Positions 9,290 to 17,796 of a stretch of 64,000 nt of DNA are shown here, piece by piece. The notes beneath the pieces are model-generated. The model made no database searches. It had not been told where the DNA came from and saw only the letters and a program-made list of their open reading frames with translations. The DNA is taken from positions 496,001 to 560,000 of the forward strand of contig CANMTD010000002.1 in the NCBI GenBank assembly GCA_947500775.1. Direction: 5' to 3'. Each line of letters opens with the position of its first letter. The first letter of the stretch is position 1. Position numbers and translations under genes: made by a program. Origin of the DNA: an uncultured Paracoccaceae bacterium. Its GTDB lineage: Bacteria > Pseudomonadota > Alphaproteobacteria > Rhodobacterales > Rhodobacteraceae.

Positions 9290-10177
9290 ATGTGGACGGC
9301 ATTGATACGATGGGGCATTTTTCTGGGGGTGATCGGCGGTGCCGTGTTCTGGTGGCTGACCGAACCGCGCCCCCTGCCAGACGACGCGTTGGCCGGGTTG
9401 ACCGGCGACACCACGCGCGGTGAACATGTGTTCTGGGCTGCGGGCTGTGCGTCCTGCCATAGCGCCCCCAAATCCGATGACAAACTGGTGCTGGCGGGCG
9501 GGCAAAGATTTGGATCACCCTTCGGCACCTTTGTCGCGCCCAATATCTCGCCCGACCCGGACGCCGGCATCGGCGGGTGGAGCGCGCAGGATCTGGCCAA
9601 TGCGATGCAGCGCGGGGTGTCGCCCGACGGCGCGCATTATTTCCCGGCCTTTCCCTATACCTCTTACGCCAATGCCACGCCGCAGGATGTGGTCGACCTG
9701 AAGGCGTTTCTGGACACGCTGCCGCCCGACGCCACGCCCAGCCAGCCGCATGAGGTCGGGTTTCCCTTCAACATCCGGCGCAGCCTGGGCGGCTGGAAAT
9801 GGCTTTATGCCGACAAGGGCTGGGTGATCGACGGCGATCTGAGCCCGCAGGAAACCCAAGGCCGCTATCTGGTCGAGGCGCTGGGCCATTGCGGCGAATG
9901 CCACACCCCGCGCGACGCGCTGGGGGGGCTGGACCGCAGCCGCTGGCTGGCGGGCGCCCCGAACCCCGACGGCAAGGGCCGCACGCCCAACATCACCCCC
10001 GCCAAACTGGATTGGTCGGTCGAAGATATCGCCTATTACCTGGAAACCGGCTTTACCCCCGCTTTCGACAGCGCGGGCGGTCATATGGTGCCGGTGGTCA
10101 ACAATATGGGCAAACTCTCGCCCGAGGACCGCACCGCGATTGCCGCCTATCTGAAAAAGGTTCCGGCGGTGCCATAA
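9290..10177 (+). CDS. Membrane-anchored dihaem cytochrome c
   Basis: The 295-residue protein begins with an uncleaved-looking hydrophobic anchor (about residues 6-23) and then has two cytochrome c domains with haem sites CASCH (Cys53-His57) and CGECH (Cys201-His205). Between them lies the stretch SYANATPQDVVDLKAFLDTLP, typical of the cytochrome subunits of alcohol, aldehyde or sorbosone dehydrogenases. It would sit on the periplasmic side and pass electrons toward a terminal oxidase. No dehydrogenase gene is adjacent, so the partner is unknown. An AGGAGG-type Shine-Dalgarno precedes the start. Confidence 0.88.
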   Translation: MWTALIRWGIFLGVIGGAVFWWLTEPRPLPDDALAGLTGDTTRGEHVFWAAGCASCHSAPKSDDKLVLAGGQRFGSPFGTFVAPNISPDPDAGIGGWSAQDLANAMQRGVSPDGAHYFPAFPYTSYANATPQDVVDLKAFLDTLPPDATPSQPHEVGFPFNIRRSLGGWKWLYADKGWVIDGDLSPQETQGRYLVEALGHCGECHTPRDALGGLDRSRWLAGAPNPDGKGRTPNITPAKLDWSVEDIAYYLETGFTPAFDSAGGHMVPVVNNMGKLSPEDRTAIAAYLKKVPAVP

Positions 10178-10202
10178 ACGCGGCCGGGCAGGAAAAAAAC
10201 CG

Positions 10203-10218
10203 GGGGCACATATGCCCC
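10203..10218 (+). terminator. Possible terminator after the cytochrome c gene
   Basis: A 6-bp GC-rich stem with a 4-base loop lies about 25 bases after the cytochrome stop. The T tract that follows is interrupted (four T at 10228-10231), so termination here is only a weak inference. Confidence 0.35.
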
Positions 10219-10303
10219 TGGTCATCCTTTTGCCGGGCGTCAGCAGTCACTGTGGCGGTTTAACAACTGACAGAATCGACCCGCGCTTTGCACAGGGTGT
10301 GTG

Positions 10304-11059
10304 TCAGATGTATTTTTTCACCAACGCAATCGCCACGGCCTGTTCGCGCGTTTTGGCGCCCAGTTTCTTTTTTGCAGAGGTGACGTGGAAATTCACGGTC
10401 GCATTCGAAATTTTCAGACGGTCCGCGATACGATCATTCCTAAGACCTTCCGACAACCATTTCAGAACCTCCATTTCCCGGGCACTCAACTTCACCGGAT
10501 CATTGGCAATCGGAAGCCAGAAGGTACCGTAACTATCCCCCTCGACGTCTTCGATAATCGCGGTCTGTGTCAGCGCCGCGCCCAGTGAAATCGCGTATTG
10601 GTGGGCGTCGCACATCCGTCCTGTTTCAAGCTTGTCCAGATCAGTACACAAATTGAAACCGATCATATGGTCCGAAACGGCGCTGTGGCGCGGCAAGATC
10701 AGGGAAGAGCGCAACCCCTCTTCCTGTACTTCGGCCAGCATCTGGTCGCTCCGCGCCTTGTTTCTTGATGGCAATTCCAGATTGTTTGCCGGGTCACAAA
10801 GCCGGGCTGTGTCATTTGAAATCGCATAGTCAAACATCACATCGCACTCATGATAACCGCTCTCGACGTAATGCGACATCCACGCCTCTCGCATATTGGA
10901 ATACATGCCAAGAACGCCGCTGTCAGACAGCGACGCCACCCCGATGTTCACATAGCGAAACCCGAGATCCAGGAAAAAGTCATTTGTGATCGCGTAAGCT
11001 TCGCCATCAGCGGTCCGGCGGTCCAGACGATCCAGCAAATCTACAAGTCTGTTTTCCAA
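10304..11059 (-). CDS. LuxR family regulator with autoinducer-binding-like domain (LuxR solo)
   Basis: The 251-residue protein has an N-terminal acyl-homoserine-lactone-binding-like domain (about 20-170) and a C-terminal GerE/LuxR helix-turn-helix (about 190-250; LSAREMEVLKWLSEG and NATVNFHVTSAKKKLGA). Of the ligand-pocket residues conserved in LuxR/TraR, Trp60, Tyr64 and Asp73 are kept with the right spacing, but the Pro that should follow the Asp is Val74. No luxI-type synthase gene is in the window, so this is a solo within the visible range. It is divergent from the VPLPA-CTERM gene with only 78 bp between, which makes that gene a candidate target. Confidence 0.88.
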   Translation of the reverse strand: MENRLVDLLDRLDRRTADGEAYAITNDFFLDLGFRYVNIGVASLSDSGVLGMYSNMREAWMSHYVESGYHECDVMFDYAISNDTARLCDPANNLELPSRNKARSDQMLAEVQEEGLRSSLILPRHSAVSDHMIGFNLCTDLDKLETGRMCDAHQYAISLGAALTQTAIIEDVEGDSYGTFWLPIANDPVKLSAREMEVLKWLSEGLRNDRIADRLKISNATVNFHVTSAKKKLGAKTREQAVAIALVKKYI

Positions 11060-11137
11060 GGTAACCCTATCACTTTTAACAGGTTGTCGCAGAAATTCAT
11101 ATCACAGATAAACAACACAGATAGACAAGAGAGACCA

Positions 11138-11872
11138 ATGAAAAACGTTATTTTTAAGATGATTAGCCAGTTTTCCTGTGTTGGAACTGCCGTGTGTTTT
11201 GTGATTTTCTGGAGCTCCTCCGCAATCGCGTCGACAGTCGATATGTATCAGATCAAAATTACCGGGACCATCCAGCAAGGTGTTGCTGGTCCCAATGGGT
11301 CGCTTGTCACGGATAACAAGTGGCGCCCCTTTGTCGGTGACGAAATCGAGTTTATTTTCGAGATGCCCCTGACCACGCTGCCAACCAGTGGCGAAAGCAG
11401 CGGAAGCAAATATTCCCGGTATGGCGGCACAGGACGCCTGACCAGCAACGGCGTCGCATTGGCCAACCCTATCGGGTCGAATTATGCGACTCTGCAAACC
11501 AATGACAATCCAACCAATAACCGGGTGTTGGTACAGGGTTATTTGGACAGAAATGCCTTTGGGTCTCTTGGATTTGACCGAAATATCGACGTGTTCGCGC
11601 TTCTGTACGATCTGGACAACACAGGTGTCATCGATGGTTTGCCGACCACCGGATTATTTCCCGAGTTTGAAACACAGTATCTTGGGCTGCGGGGAGTGGA
11701 CGAACGTTCGTTTGGGCGCTCTGATATCGTCAGCGAAGCCTTCGTAAGTATTGATGCCATTACGGTTGTCGGGGCACCGTCACCTGTCCCGCTACCGGCG
11801 TCCGTATTTTTGCTTGGCGCAGGTTTGGCGGGTCTTGGGGTGATGCGGCGGCGGTCCAAGACTGCGCCTTAA
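11138..11872 (+). CDS. Exported VPLPA-CTERM sorting-domain protein
   Basis: The 244-residue protein has an N-terminal signal peptide (basic start MKNVIFK, hydrophobic core, likely cleavage after SSSAIAS) and a C-terminal tripartite signal: VPLPASVF, a hydrophobic helix and the basic end MRRRSK. This is the VPLPA form of PEP-CTERM, recognised by an exosortase in Rhodobacterales. The middle part (about 30-205) has no recognisable domain; it looks beta-rich. An upstream in-frame extension to 10850 runs over the divergent LuxR gene and is not credible; ATG 11138 has an AGAGAGA Shine-Dalgarno. No exosortase or polysaccharide genes are nearby. Confidence 0.85.
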   Translation: MKNVIFKMISQFSCVGTAVCFVIFWSSSAIASTVDMYQIKITGTIQQGVAGPNGSLVTDNKWRPFVGDEIEFIFEMPLTTLPTSGESSGSKYSRYGGTGRLTSNGVALANPIGSNYATLQTNDNPTNNRVLVQGYLDRNAFGSLGFDRNIDVFALLYDLDNTGVIDGLPTTGLFPEFETQYLGLRGVDERSFGRSDIVSEAFVSIDAITVVGAPSPVPLPASVFLLGAGLAGLGVMRRRSKTAP

Positions 11873-11973
11873 CGACAGCAGGCTGATACGAAAACGTCTT
11901 TCGTGCGTAGCAGGAAACGCGGCAAAGCAGGTGCTTGGGCCAATGCCTTCAGGCACCAACCTTGCCGAAACGC

Positions 11974-12927
11974 TCAGTTCGCGGACAGCTTTTTCAACCG
12001 GGCTGCGCGCAGCTGGGCGAAATCATCGCCCGCATGATAGGACGACCGGGTCAGCGGCGTGGCCGAGACCATCAGGAACCCCTTGCCATAGGCCGCTTTT
12101 TCATAGCCTGCGAATTCCTCGGGCGTGACAAAGCGGTCGACCGCATGGTGTTTGGGCGTGGGTTGCAGGTACTGACCGATGGTCAGGAAATCCACATCCG
12201 CCGCGCGCATGTCGTCCATGACCTGCATCACCGCCTGACGATCCTCGCCCAGCCCGACCATGATGCCCGATTTGGTGAACATCGACGGATCGATTTCCTT
12301 GACCCGCTGCAACAGCCGTAGCGAATGGAAATAGCGCGCGCCGTGGCGCACCTCGGGGTAGAGGCCCGGCACGGTTTCAAGGTTGTGGTTGAACACATCC
12401 GGCTTGGCGGCCACGACCACCTCCAGCACCGATGGATCGCAGCGCAGGAAATCGGGGGTCAGAATCTCGATCGTCGTGGCGGGTGCCTGACGCCGGATCG
12501 CGCGGATGGTCTGGGCGAAATGTTCCGCGCCGCCATCTTCGACATCGTCGCGGTCGACGCTGGTGATCACCACATGGTTCAGCCCCAGTTTCTTGACCGC
12601 ATCGGCGACGCGGCCCGGTTCGAACACATCCAGCGCTTCGGGCGGTTTGCCCGTGGCGATGTTGCAGAACGAACAGGCGCGGGTGCAGACCTCGCCCATG
12701 ATCATCATCGTGGCGTGACCCTGGCTCCAGCATTCGCCGACGTTGGGGCATCCGGCCTCTTCGCAGACCGTGACCAGCTTATGCTCGCGCATGATGTTGC
12801 GGGTTTTCTTATAGCCGTCAGAGCCCGGCGCCTTGACCCTGATCCAGTCGGGTTTCTTGGGCTGGGCATTGTCCGGGCGATGCGCCTTTTCGGGATGGCG
12901 GCTGGCAGGAATTTTGAGGTCACGCAT
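11974..12927 (-). CDS. lipA: Lipoyl synthase
   Basis: The 317-residue radical-SAM enzyme inserts two sulfur atoms into octanoyl groups bound to lipoyl domains. It has both iron-sulfur motifs: the auxiliary cluster [12 protein letters not shown] (C-x4-C-x5-C) and the radical-SAM motif CTRACSFC. The final [10 protein letters not shown] provides the conserved serine that binds the auxiliary cluster. The start is ATG 12927 with an AAGGGGA Shine-Dalgarno. It appears to be transcribed alone, with its promoter in the 236-bp gap upstream. Confidence 0.96.
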   Translation of the reverse strand: MRDLKIPASRHPEKAHRPDNAQPKKPDWIRVKAPGSDGYKKTRNIMREHKLVTVCEEAGCPNVGECWSQGHATMMIMGEVCTRACSFCNIATGKPPEALDVFEPGRVADAVKKLGLNHVVITSVDRDDVEDGGAEHFAQTIRAIRRQAPATTIEILTPDFLRCDPSVLEVVVAAKPDVFNHNLETVPGLYPEVRHGARYFHSLRLLQRVKEIDPSMFTKSGIMVGLGEDRQAVMQVMDDMRAADVDFLTIGQYLQPTPKHHAVDRFVTPEEFAGYEKAAYGKGFLMVSATPLTRSSYHAGDDFAQLRAARLKKLSAN

Positions 12928-13099
12928 GAATTTTTCCCCTTATTCCGTCGCCTTATATTTGGTTTTTAGCAGCAATCCAATGACCGTTTTAAAACGGCAA
13001 AGCGGCTATGCACAGCGGGCATTATTTCTGCCTTGCGTCTTATCCGTACCTACCCTGACTCCGAATATCCGGACAGCTGACCACCACTCACTCCGGATA

Positions 13100-13140
13100 G
13101 CAAAGGGGGCGACCTGAAAAGGTTGTCCCCTTTGCACTTT
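13100..13140. terminator. Long hairpin with GNRA-type loop between lipA and the Hint gene
   Basis: A 16-bp stem (13100-13115 with 13120-13135, two G-U pairs when read on the plus strand) is closed by a GAAA tetraloop. Five T residues follow at 13138 onward on the plus strand. On the minus strand it sits about 30 bases after the Hint gene stop but lacks a T tract there. It may stop transcription leaving the Hint gene or plus-strand read-through toward it. Which strand uses it cannot be decided from sequence. Confidence 0.6.
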
Positions 13141-13163
13141 TTCCGCTCAAACCCCATGTCCGG

Positions 13164-13793
13164 TCACGCCGCGCGCAGGGTTGCAGAGCTTTCGCTGGCA
13201 ACGGCTTTGGCCAATGTCAGGGCCGTGTCGCCGGTTACGGTTTTGAAATAGCCCGACCCATCCGCCGCCGCATCGCGCCCGGCGCAATGAAACAACATGC
13301 CGTTGTTGGCCCAGATCGCCTCTTCGTCGTCGAATTCCAGCGTGCTGGCACAGACCGCCGCAGTCGCCCGGATGAACCGGATGCCCATCAGCCCGGTAAA
13401 GGCCCGCGCCGGGATCAATGCAGCCGGCACGCCCATCAGCGCATCAACCGCCCTGCCCTGCACCAGCAAATGTTGGTCGGGCATCAGTTCCAGCGGCGCG
13501 CAGGCCCCCAGAACGCCACCCGGCACCAGCACCAGACCCGACCGGCGCAATTGATCCGCCCCGGTGGTCAGGAACATCTGGTTGACGCGGCGCAGGGGGC
13601 GCAGCCCGCCATCGAATGTATAGATCTCATCGCCCGGCTCCAGCGTCTCGACCGACCGCCAGCCGGTGGATGTTTCGATCATCGTGCCTGCGGTCAGCCC
13701 GGTCAGTTTGGGATGCGGCGCGCGCCCGACGGGCGGCAGCACAAGTTCGATGTCTTTGGCGGCGGTAAAGGTGGATTGATCCTGAATGAACAT
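13164..13793 (-). CDS. Hint-domain protein (Hedgehog/intein-like)
   Basis: The 209-residue protein has a Hint-type fold as found in Rhodobacterales: LTAGTMIETSTGWRSVETLEPGDEIYTFDGG (in parts) near residue 35-65 is the characteristic entry, and the later MPDQHLLVQGRAVDALMG fits the second block. The Cys or Ser that would start self-splicing is not evident: the usual C at the block start is replaced by Thr-Met. Self-splicing is therefore unlikely. I chose ATG 13793 because an AGGAG Shine-Dalgarno lies 7 bases ahead; the longer frame to 13901 has none. It stands alone and its role is unknown. Confidence 0.75.
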   Translation of the reverse strand: MFIQDQSTFTAAKDIELVLPPVGRAPHPKLTGLTAGTMIETSTGWRSVETLEPGDEIYTFDGGLRPLRRVNQMFLTTGADQLRRSGLVLVPGGVLGACAPLELMPDQHLLVQGRAVDALMGVPAALIPARAFTGLMGIRFIRATAAVCASTLEFDDEEAIWANNGMLFHCAGRDAAADGSGYFKTVTGDTALTLAKAVASESSATLRAA

Positions 13794-14129
13794 GACGGTT
13801 CTCCTGTGATGCGTGTTTCTGTGCCATTGTGGCGATGAACCAATCGGGCACCAAAAATTCGCCGTATTTTTGTCATGTTTACGGCTTGGAAAGGGCATCA
13901 TCTCGCCATGGGAACCAATCCCTGCGGGATGTTAATCTTTGGCCATATCTGCGCGCTATTCTTTTGGTTTTGTTAACCAAGAACGCGGATTCCTCACATA
14001 ATTTCAGCATGTTCAGCGGTGATTCTTAAGCCGCGGTAAATGGCGGGCGCGGCAACAGCGCCCCCAATGACCGCTTGAGACAGCGCAAAACTGCGTTACC
14101 CTGCGCCCGGCAAGCCGCAGGAGCACCAG
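13794..14129. other. Intergenic region between the Hint gene and the VIT1-type gene
   Basis: This 336-bp gap separates divergent genes and should hold promoters for both. The centre (about 13840-14030) is AT-rich. A 66-codon plus-strand frame at 13829-14029 has no Shine-Dalgarno and no recognisable content. I see no convincing promoter, RNA gene or repeat. A GGAG sequence precedes the VIT1-type start. Confidence 0.5.
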
Positions 14130-14852
14130 ATGAGCCAGCCCGACCTTTCCCCGCCGTTGAACCGCAGCCAGGAATTTCTGAAACAGATCGTCTATGGCGG
14201 CAACGACGGCATCGTCACGACATTTGCCATCGTGGCCGGGTTTGCCGGGGCCGCGATCGACGGGGTGGCCCAGATCGGCGGGCTGGCGGTGCTGGTGTTC
14301 GGGCTGGCCAACCTGTTCGCCGATGGGGTGTCGATGGGATTGGGCGAATTCCTGTCCGGCCGGTCCCAGCGTGATCTGTACCGGTCGCGTCACACCCAGC
14401 TTGTACACCGGCTGAACGAAAACAGGCAGGACGGGAATAATCATCTGACCGGGATTTTTCAGGCCCATGGGCTAAGTTCCGAAGATGCCCGCGCCGCCAG
14501 CCACTGTATCACGAACGAACCCGCCCTGACCGCCGATCTGATATTGCGCTACAGCGACGGGCCGATCAGCCAGGATCAGGAAAACCCGGCCATCAACGGG
14601 CTGTTCACCTTTGGTGCCTTCCTGAGCTTCGGGATCGTGCCTCTGCTGCCTTATCTGTTGCTGCCCGCCGATGCGGCGGCGTTCCGCCTGTCGGTGCTGG
14701 CGACATTGGCCGCATTGGCGGCGCTGGGGATGTTGCGGTGGAACGCCACCGGCGAAAAACCGGTTCGGGCCGTGCTTGAAACGGTTTTCGTCGGCAGCGT
14801 CTGTGCATTGGTCGCCTTTGCGACCGGGTTTCTGGTGGCGGGCGGGGCCTAG
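14130..14852 (+). CDS. VIT1/CCC1-type transporter (iron/manganese)
   Basis: The 240-residue membrane protein belongs to the VIT1/CCC1 family that moves Fe(II) or Mn(II) out of the cytosol. Family marks are the N-terminal YGGNDGIVTTFAIVAGFAGA, the segment ANLFADGVSMGLGEFLSGRSQ with acidic and methionine residues, and hydrophobic segments near the C-terminus. The hydrophilic metal-binding domain in the middle is short. Its stop codon shares two bases with the stop of the convergent DUF6456 gene. Substrate is inferred from the family only. Confidence 0.87.
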   Translation: MSQPDLSPPLNRSQEFLKQIVYGGNDGIVTTFAIVAGFAGAAIDGVAQIGGLAVLVFGLANLFADGVSMGLGEFLSGRSQRDLYRSRHTQLVHRLNENRQDGNNHLTGIFQAHGLSSEDARAASHCITNEPALTADLILRYSDGPISQDQENPAINGLFTFGAFLSFGIVPLLPYLLLPADAAAFRLSVLATLAALAALGMLRWNATGEKPVRAVLETVFVGSVCALVAFATGFLVAGGA

Positions 14853-15976
14853 CCGATCAGATCACCGCCCTGCCCGGCCCGGTCGTCATAATGGCGGCGC
14901 AGCCGCTGCAGGGCGATCCGCAGCACGATCTTGCCCGATCGCGCCGACCAGCCCATGCGCTTTTCAGCCGCCTCCATCCCTTCCAGAAAACAACAGCAGC
15001 GCAGCACCACATCACCCAGACCGGGCCCCAGATCGCGCAGCGCCTCGGCCACGCGATCGCGGGCGGCGCGCGGCCCGTCGGCCTGCCCGCCGCTGGCCGA
15101 AAACCCGCCCCGGTCGCCCGCTGTCAGGAACCGGTCCCAGTTCTGGGTGACGCGCGGCCCCATCTGCGCCAGTTCGAAATCCTCGCGCAGACGCTCGCCT
15201 GCGGCGACCAGATCGCTGCCAAGGAAAACATTGCCATCCTTGTCTTTGCGCCGCGCCAGCAGGGCCAGCGGACTTTCGGCCAGATTATAGCGGATGCGGC
15301 GCGCGGTCTCGTTCGCCCCATCGCTGATCGACCGTTCGCCCCATTCCCGGTGCTGATCGGCAAAGGGCATCTGCGCCTCGGCAAAGCCGTGCGCGTTGCG
15401 CGGTTCATCCGCCAGCAGGCGTTTCAGCGCGGACCGCCCGGTGCCCGTCACCTGATAGGTCGCAACCCGCCCCGGTTTGGTGCAGCTGATCCAGTCCTTC
15501 AGCACGAACGCCTCGGCCACGCTGCGTTCGACCACCGCGATCCGCGTGCTGCTGCCATCGCTGGCCTCTTTCAGGACAACGGCTTTTTCAAGATCAGGGG
15601 CGATTGCCAAAAATGCGCCGGTTTCGCACAGGCGGCGCAGGATGCGACGGGCCTCTCGGGTGACGGTTGCTTCGTCGGTCGTCGGTTTGGCGTGTCGCAA
15701 GGGGGCTGTCATCGAATTATGTTCCTTTTCATTGGGTATCTGGAAAAAGGTATCACCCAGACGGTTCAGTGCGCTGTCGATCAGCGGGTCATCACGACGC
15801 TGTTCAAAGCGCCGCACCTGTCGGAGAATGGTAGAAGCATGGCATCCGGCGTGGCGGGCCAGCGAGCGGATCGAAGACCCGCCTTCGGTATGACACAGAT
15901 ACCAGGACACAGCCGTCGGGACCCAGGAGGGAAGACCACTTGCCTGTGGTATCTTTACAAATGATGTATCCCCCAT
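14849..15976 (-). CDS. DUF6456-type helix-turn-helix regulator
   Basis: The 375-residue protein has a helix-turn-helix-like N-terminus (about 20-65; VSWYLCHTEGGSSIRSLARHAGCHASTILRQVRRFE in its parts). Its C-terminal half (about 215-365) matches what I know as DUF6456, with NLAESPLALLARRKD and LRCCCFLEGMEAAEKRMGWSARSGKIVL. This layout is seen in Rhodobacterales proteins linked to cell-cycle control, but I cannot confirm a function. The start ATG 15976 gives a 5'-flank shared with the divergent DUF6477 gene. Its stop overlaps the convergent VIT1-type gene by 4 bases. Confidence 0.75.
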   Translation of the reverse strand: MGDTSFVKIPQASGLPSWVPTAVSWYLCHTEGGSSIRSLARHAGCHASTILRQVRRFEQRRDDPLIDSALNRLGDTFFQIPNEKEHNSMTAPLRHAKPTTDEATVTREARRILRRLCETGAFLAIAPDLEKAVVLKEASDGSSTRIAVVERSVAEAFVLKDWISCTKPGRVATYQVTGTGRSALKRLLADEPRNAHGFAEAQMPFADQHREWGERSISDGANETARRIRYNLAESPLALLARRKDKDGNVFLGSDLVAAGERLREDFELAQMGPRVTQNWDRFLTAGDRGGFSASGGQADGPRAARDRVAEALRDLGPGLGDVVLRCCCFLEGMEAAEKRMGWSARSGKIVLRIALQRLRRHYDDRAGQGGDLIG

Positions 15977-16210
15977 TGCCCGCTTCCTCTTTGGACGGCA
16001 AAAACAGCTGTGAAACCCCTAAAATCGTCAAACCAGACACAAGCTAAAGTTGCATTTCTTACTGAGCAGTTAATGAACGCTGCGATATGGATAATTGTTT
16101 TTATTTGATAAAGATTTCTGAAACCAACGTTCGGAGCGTCGCAACAATGTGCAACACCCGCATGAGTTGTTTCATGCTGGTCAGGCAAATCTGAACCATG
16201 AGGTGAATAA
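15977..16210. promoter_or_regulatory. Divergent AT-rich region between DUF6456 and DUF6477 genes
   Basis: The 234-bp gap is strikingly AT-rich in its centre (about 16020-16120) against GC-rich flanks and separates divergent genes. It must contain both promoters. I could not assign boxes with confidence. A GAGGTG Shine-Dalgarno precedes the plus-strand ATG at 16211. Confidence 0.45.
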
Positions 16211-16513
16211 ATGACTGACCCGCTGACCGTTCTTCGTGCCCTGCGACGCCCCCGCCTGCTGATCCGGGCGGCCCGGTTTGGACAGGTTGAATATCGTCGA
16301 GAACGGGATTTGACGCGCCTGCTGCATGGAACGCGCGCCCCGGCGCCCGATCAGGCGCTCAGTTCGTTGATGGAACAGGAAGAGCGGCTGGAAGAAACCC
16401 GCCGCACCGGCGATGCCGCCTATTCGATCAGCCGTCACATCGAACTTCTGATCGCGATGATGGCCGAGGCGCGGCTTATCCCGGCAAAACCCGGTTTCAC
16501 CTCAGACGCCTAG
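16211..16513 (+). CDS. Small conserved protein, DUF6477-like
   Basis: The 100-residue basic protein begins MTDPLTVLRALRRPRLLIRAARFG and continues with helical, charged segments (LMEQEERLEETRRTGDAAYS). I recognise this pattern as a small Rhodobacterales family (DUF6477) of unknown function. A GAGGTG Shine-Dalgarno lies 5-6 bases before the ATG. It is divergent from the DUF6456 regulator and ends at a strong terminator, so it forms a single-gene unit. The helical, arginine-rich makeup would suit a nucleic-acid- or protein-binding role, but that is a guess. Confidence 0.78.
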   Translation: MTDPLTVLRALRRPRLLIRAARFGQVEYRRERDLTRLLHGTRAPAPDQALSSLMEQEERLEETRRTGDAAYSISRHIELLIAMMAEARLIPAKPGFTSDA

Positions 16514-16530
16514 CGCCTTTTCCGACAAAA

Positions 16531-16566
16531 CGGACGGCCCCCGCCACAGGGCCGTCCGATCCGTTT
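16531..16566. terminator. Bidirectional terminator between DUF6477 gene and porin gene
   Basis: A perfect 10-bp GC-rich stem (16531-16540 with 16549-16558, 8-base loop) lies between two convergent genes. On the minus strand it is followed by TTTTG, and on the plus strand TTTT occurs at 16563-16566, so it can serve both the DUF6477 gene and the porin gene. Confidence 0.8.
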
Positions 16567-16567
16567 T

Positions 16568-17500
16568 CTAGAACGACAACGTCATGCCCAGCGAATAGCT
16601 GTCGGACCGGCCGGTCCCGTCATCGCCGGTGCCATAGCCGAACTGTGCCACAGCGCCGCCGCCCAGATCATAGGCCACGTCCAGACCCACGCCATCGGCA
16701 TCATCGGCCCCGTCGTAATCGAATTTGCCATAGTTGATCCCGAAGGCCACAGCGTCCACCTGGTACCCGATCCCGATCCCCACATGGTCATAATCGTCGC
16801 CGCCCGCGTCCATATCTGCGGTCGTAAAGGTGACGGCCCCGGTCAATCCGTTGCCGAAATCGGTCGACACGGATGCGCCGATCACCTCGTCATTCGAATT
16901 CGACTGATAGCCCAGCCCGAACCGCAGATCCGTCCCCGACGACAGGCTGGTCTGATAGGACACACCGACCGCATAGATATCGTCACTGCCGGCCCCGTTG
17001 TCATCCTGTTCCAGCGACGCCGAAATTCCGAAATCTCCGAAATCATAGTCATAGCGCAGAATCTGGGCGTCTTCGGATTCGTCCAGCCCGGCGTTGTCGT
17101 TATATCCGGCGTGCAGGGTTTCATCATCCGCGATGGTCCCCGGACCGACGGCCGCTTCGCCGACCTGCGTGTACAAGGCGCCGTCGACCGCCCCCAGGCT
17201 TAGCGTGCCAAACGCGCCTGAGATGAACACCTCTTCGCTATCCACGCTGATGGGGCCGTTCACGGTCTGCGGACCGTCCTCTTTGATCATCTCGACAATC
17301 AGACCAAAACTGAGGCCCGTGTCGGTTTCGCCAGTGGCTTCGACCGTCAGGGTGAAATCGTTGAAGAACTGGGCATCGTCATTGTCATAGATGTCTCCGC
17401 CCACGATCCCCATCTTCGCCTCGCCCGAAATCGCGATATCGGCCATCGCCGGGGCGGCCATGGCGCCCAGGATGGTGCTTGCGTATAGGATTTTTTTCAT
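16568..17500 (-). CDS. Outer membrane porin, Rhodobacter type
   Basis: The 310-residue protein has a clear signal peptide (MKKILYASTILGAMAAPAMA, cleavage before DIAISGEAKMG) and a beta-barrel pattern of alternating strands ending in Phe (SYSLGMTLSF), the classic outer membrane insertion signal. Acidic loops rich in Asp and Gly resemble the porins of Rhodobacter and Paracoccus. The open frame reaches 17698, but ATG 17500 is the only start that gives the signal peptide. A bidirectional terminator follows. The long upstream leader contains hairpins listed separately. Confidence 0.9.
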   Translation of the reverse strand: MKKILYASTILGAMAAPAMADIAISGEAKMGIVGGDIYDNDDAQFFNDFTLTVEATGETDTGLSFGLIVEMIKEDGPQTVNGPISVDSEEVFISGAFGTLSLGAVDGALYTQVGEAAVGPGTIADDETLHAGYNDNAGLDESEDAQILRYDYDFGDFGISASLEQDDNGAGSDDIYAVGVSYQTSLSSGTDLRFGLGYQSNSNDEVIGASVSTDFGNGLTGAVTFTTADMDAGGDDYDHVGIGIGYQVDAVAFGINYGKFDYDGADDADGVGLDVAYDLGGGAVAQFGYGTGDDGTGRSDSYSLGMTLSF

Positions 17501-17680
17501 TGGTTTCCGTCTCGTCCTCTGTGCAGGTTTGAATAACCAAGCCGTACAAGTGGACCAATCCGCCAAAGCGAAGGGAGGTTTCCCTTCGCAGGTCAGCAAT
17601 TCACGACGCTGGCAGCGGCTGGCAGGTGAAGACGATAAAGCCCGCATGTAGTCAGCGGTTAACGGGCTTTCCCTATAATA
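17501..17680 (-). other. Structured leader of the porin gene
   Basis: Reading toward the porin ATG, two inverted repeats appear: an 8-bp one (17637-17644 with 17663-17670) and a perfect 9-bp one with a 4-base loop (17568-17576 with 17581-17589). If the promoter at about 17672-17698 is right, both lie in an untranslated leader of roughly 160 bases. This could be a target for small-RNA or attenuation control of porin level, as is common for porins, but there is no direct evidence. Confidence 0.4.
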
Positions 17681-17698
17681 GGTGATTATTTTGGTCAA
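17672..17698 (-). promoter_or_regulatory. Possible porin promoter
   Basis: On the minus strand TTGACC (17698-17693) is followed after 15 bases by TATAGG (17677-17672), within an AT-rich patch; TATTAT at 17680-17675 is an alternative -10 with too short a spacer. The spacing is not ideal, so this is only a candidate. Confidence 0.35.
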
Positions 17699-17796
17699 GA
17701 ATAATGCGTGCGCCGGTTATGCCCGCGAAATCATGGCCTCAGGCGCAGGTCCGCCGCCAAAGGCAGGGACCCGCGCCGGTATTTTAGTGCCAAAGA

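Noticed and set aside
13829-14029. 66-codon plus-strand frame upstream of the VIT1-type gene
   Set aside because: No Shine-Dalgarno, no hydrophobic or domain signal, and it spans the AT-rich promoter region.
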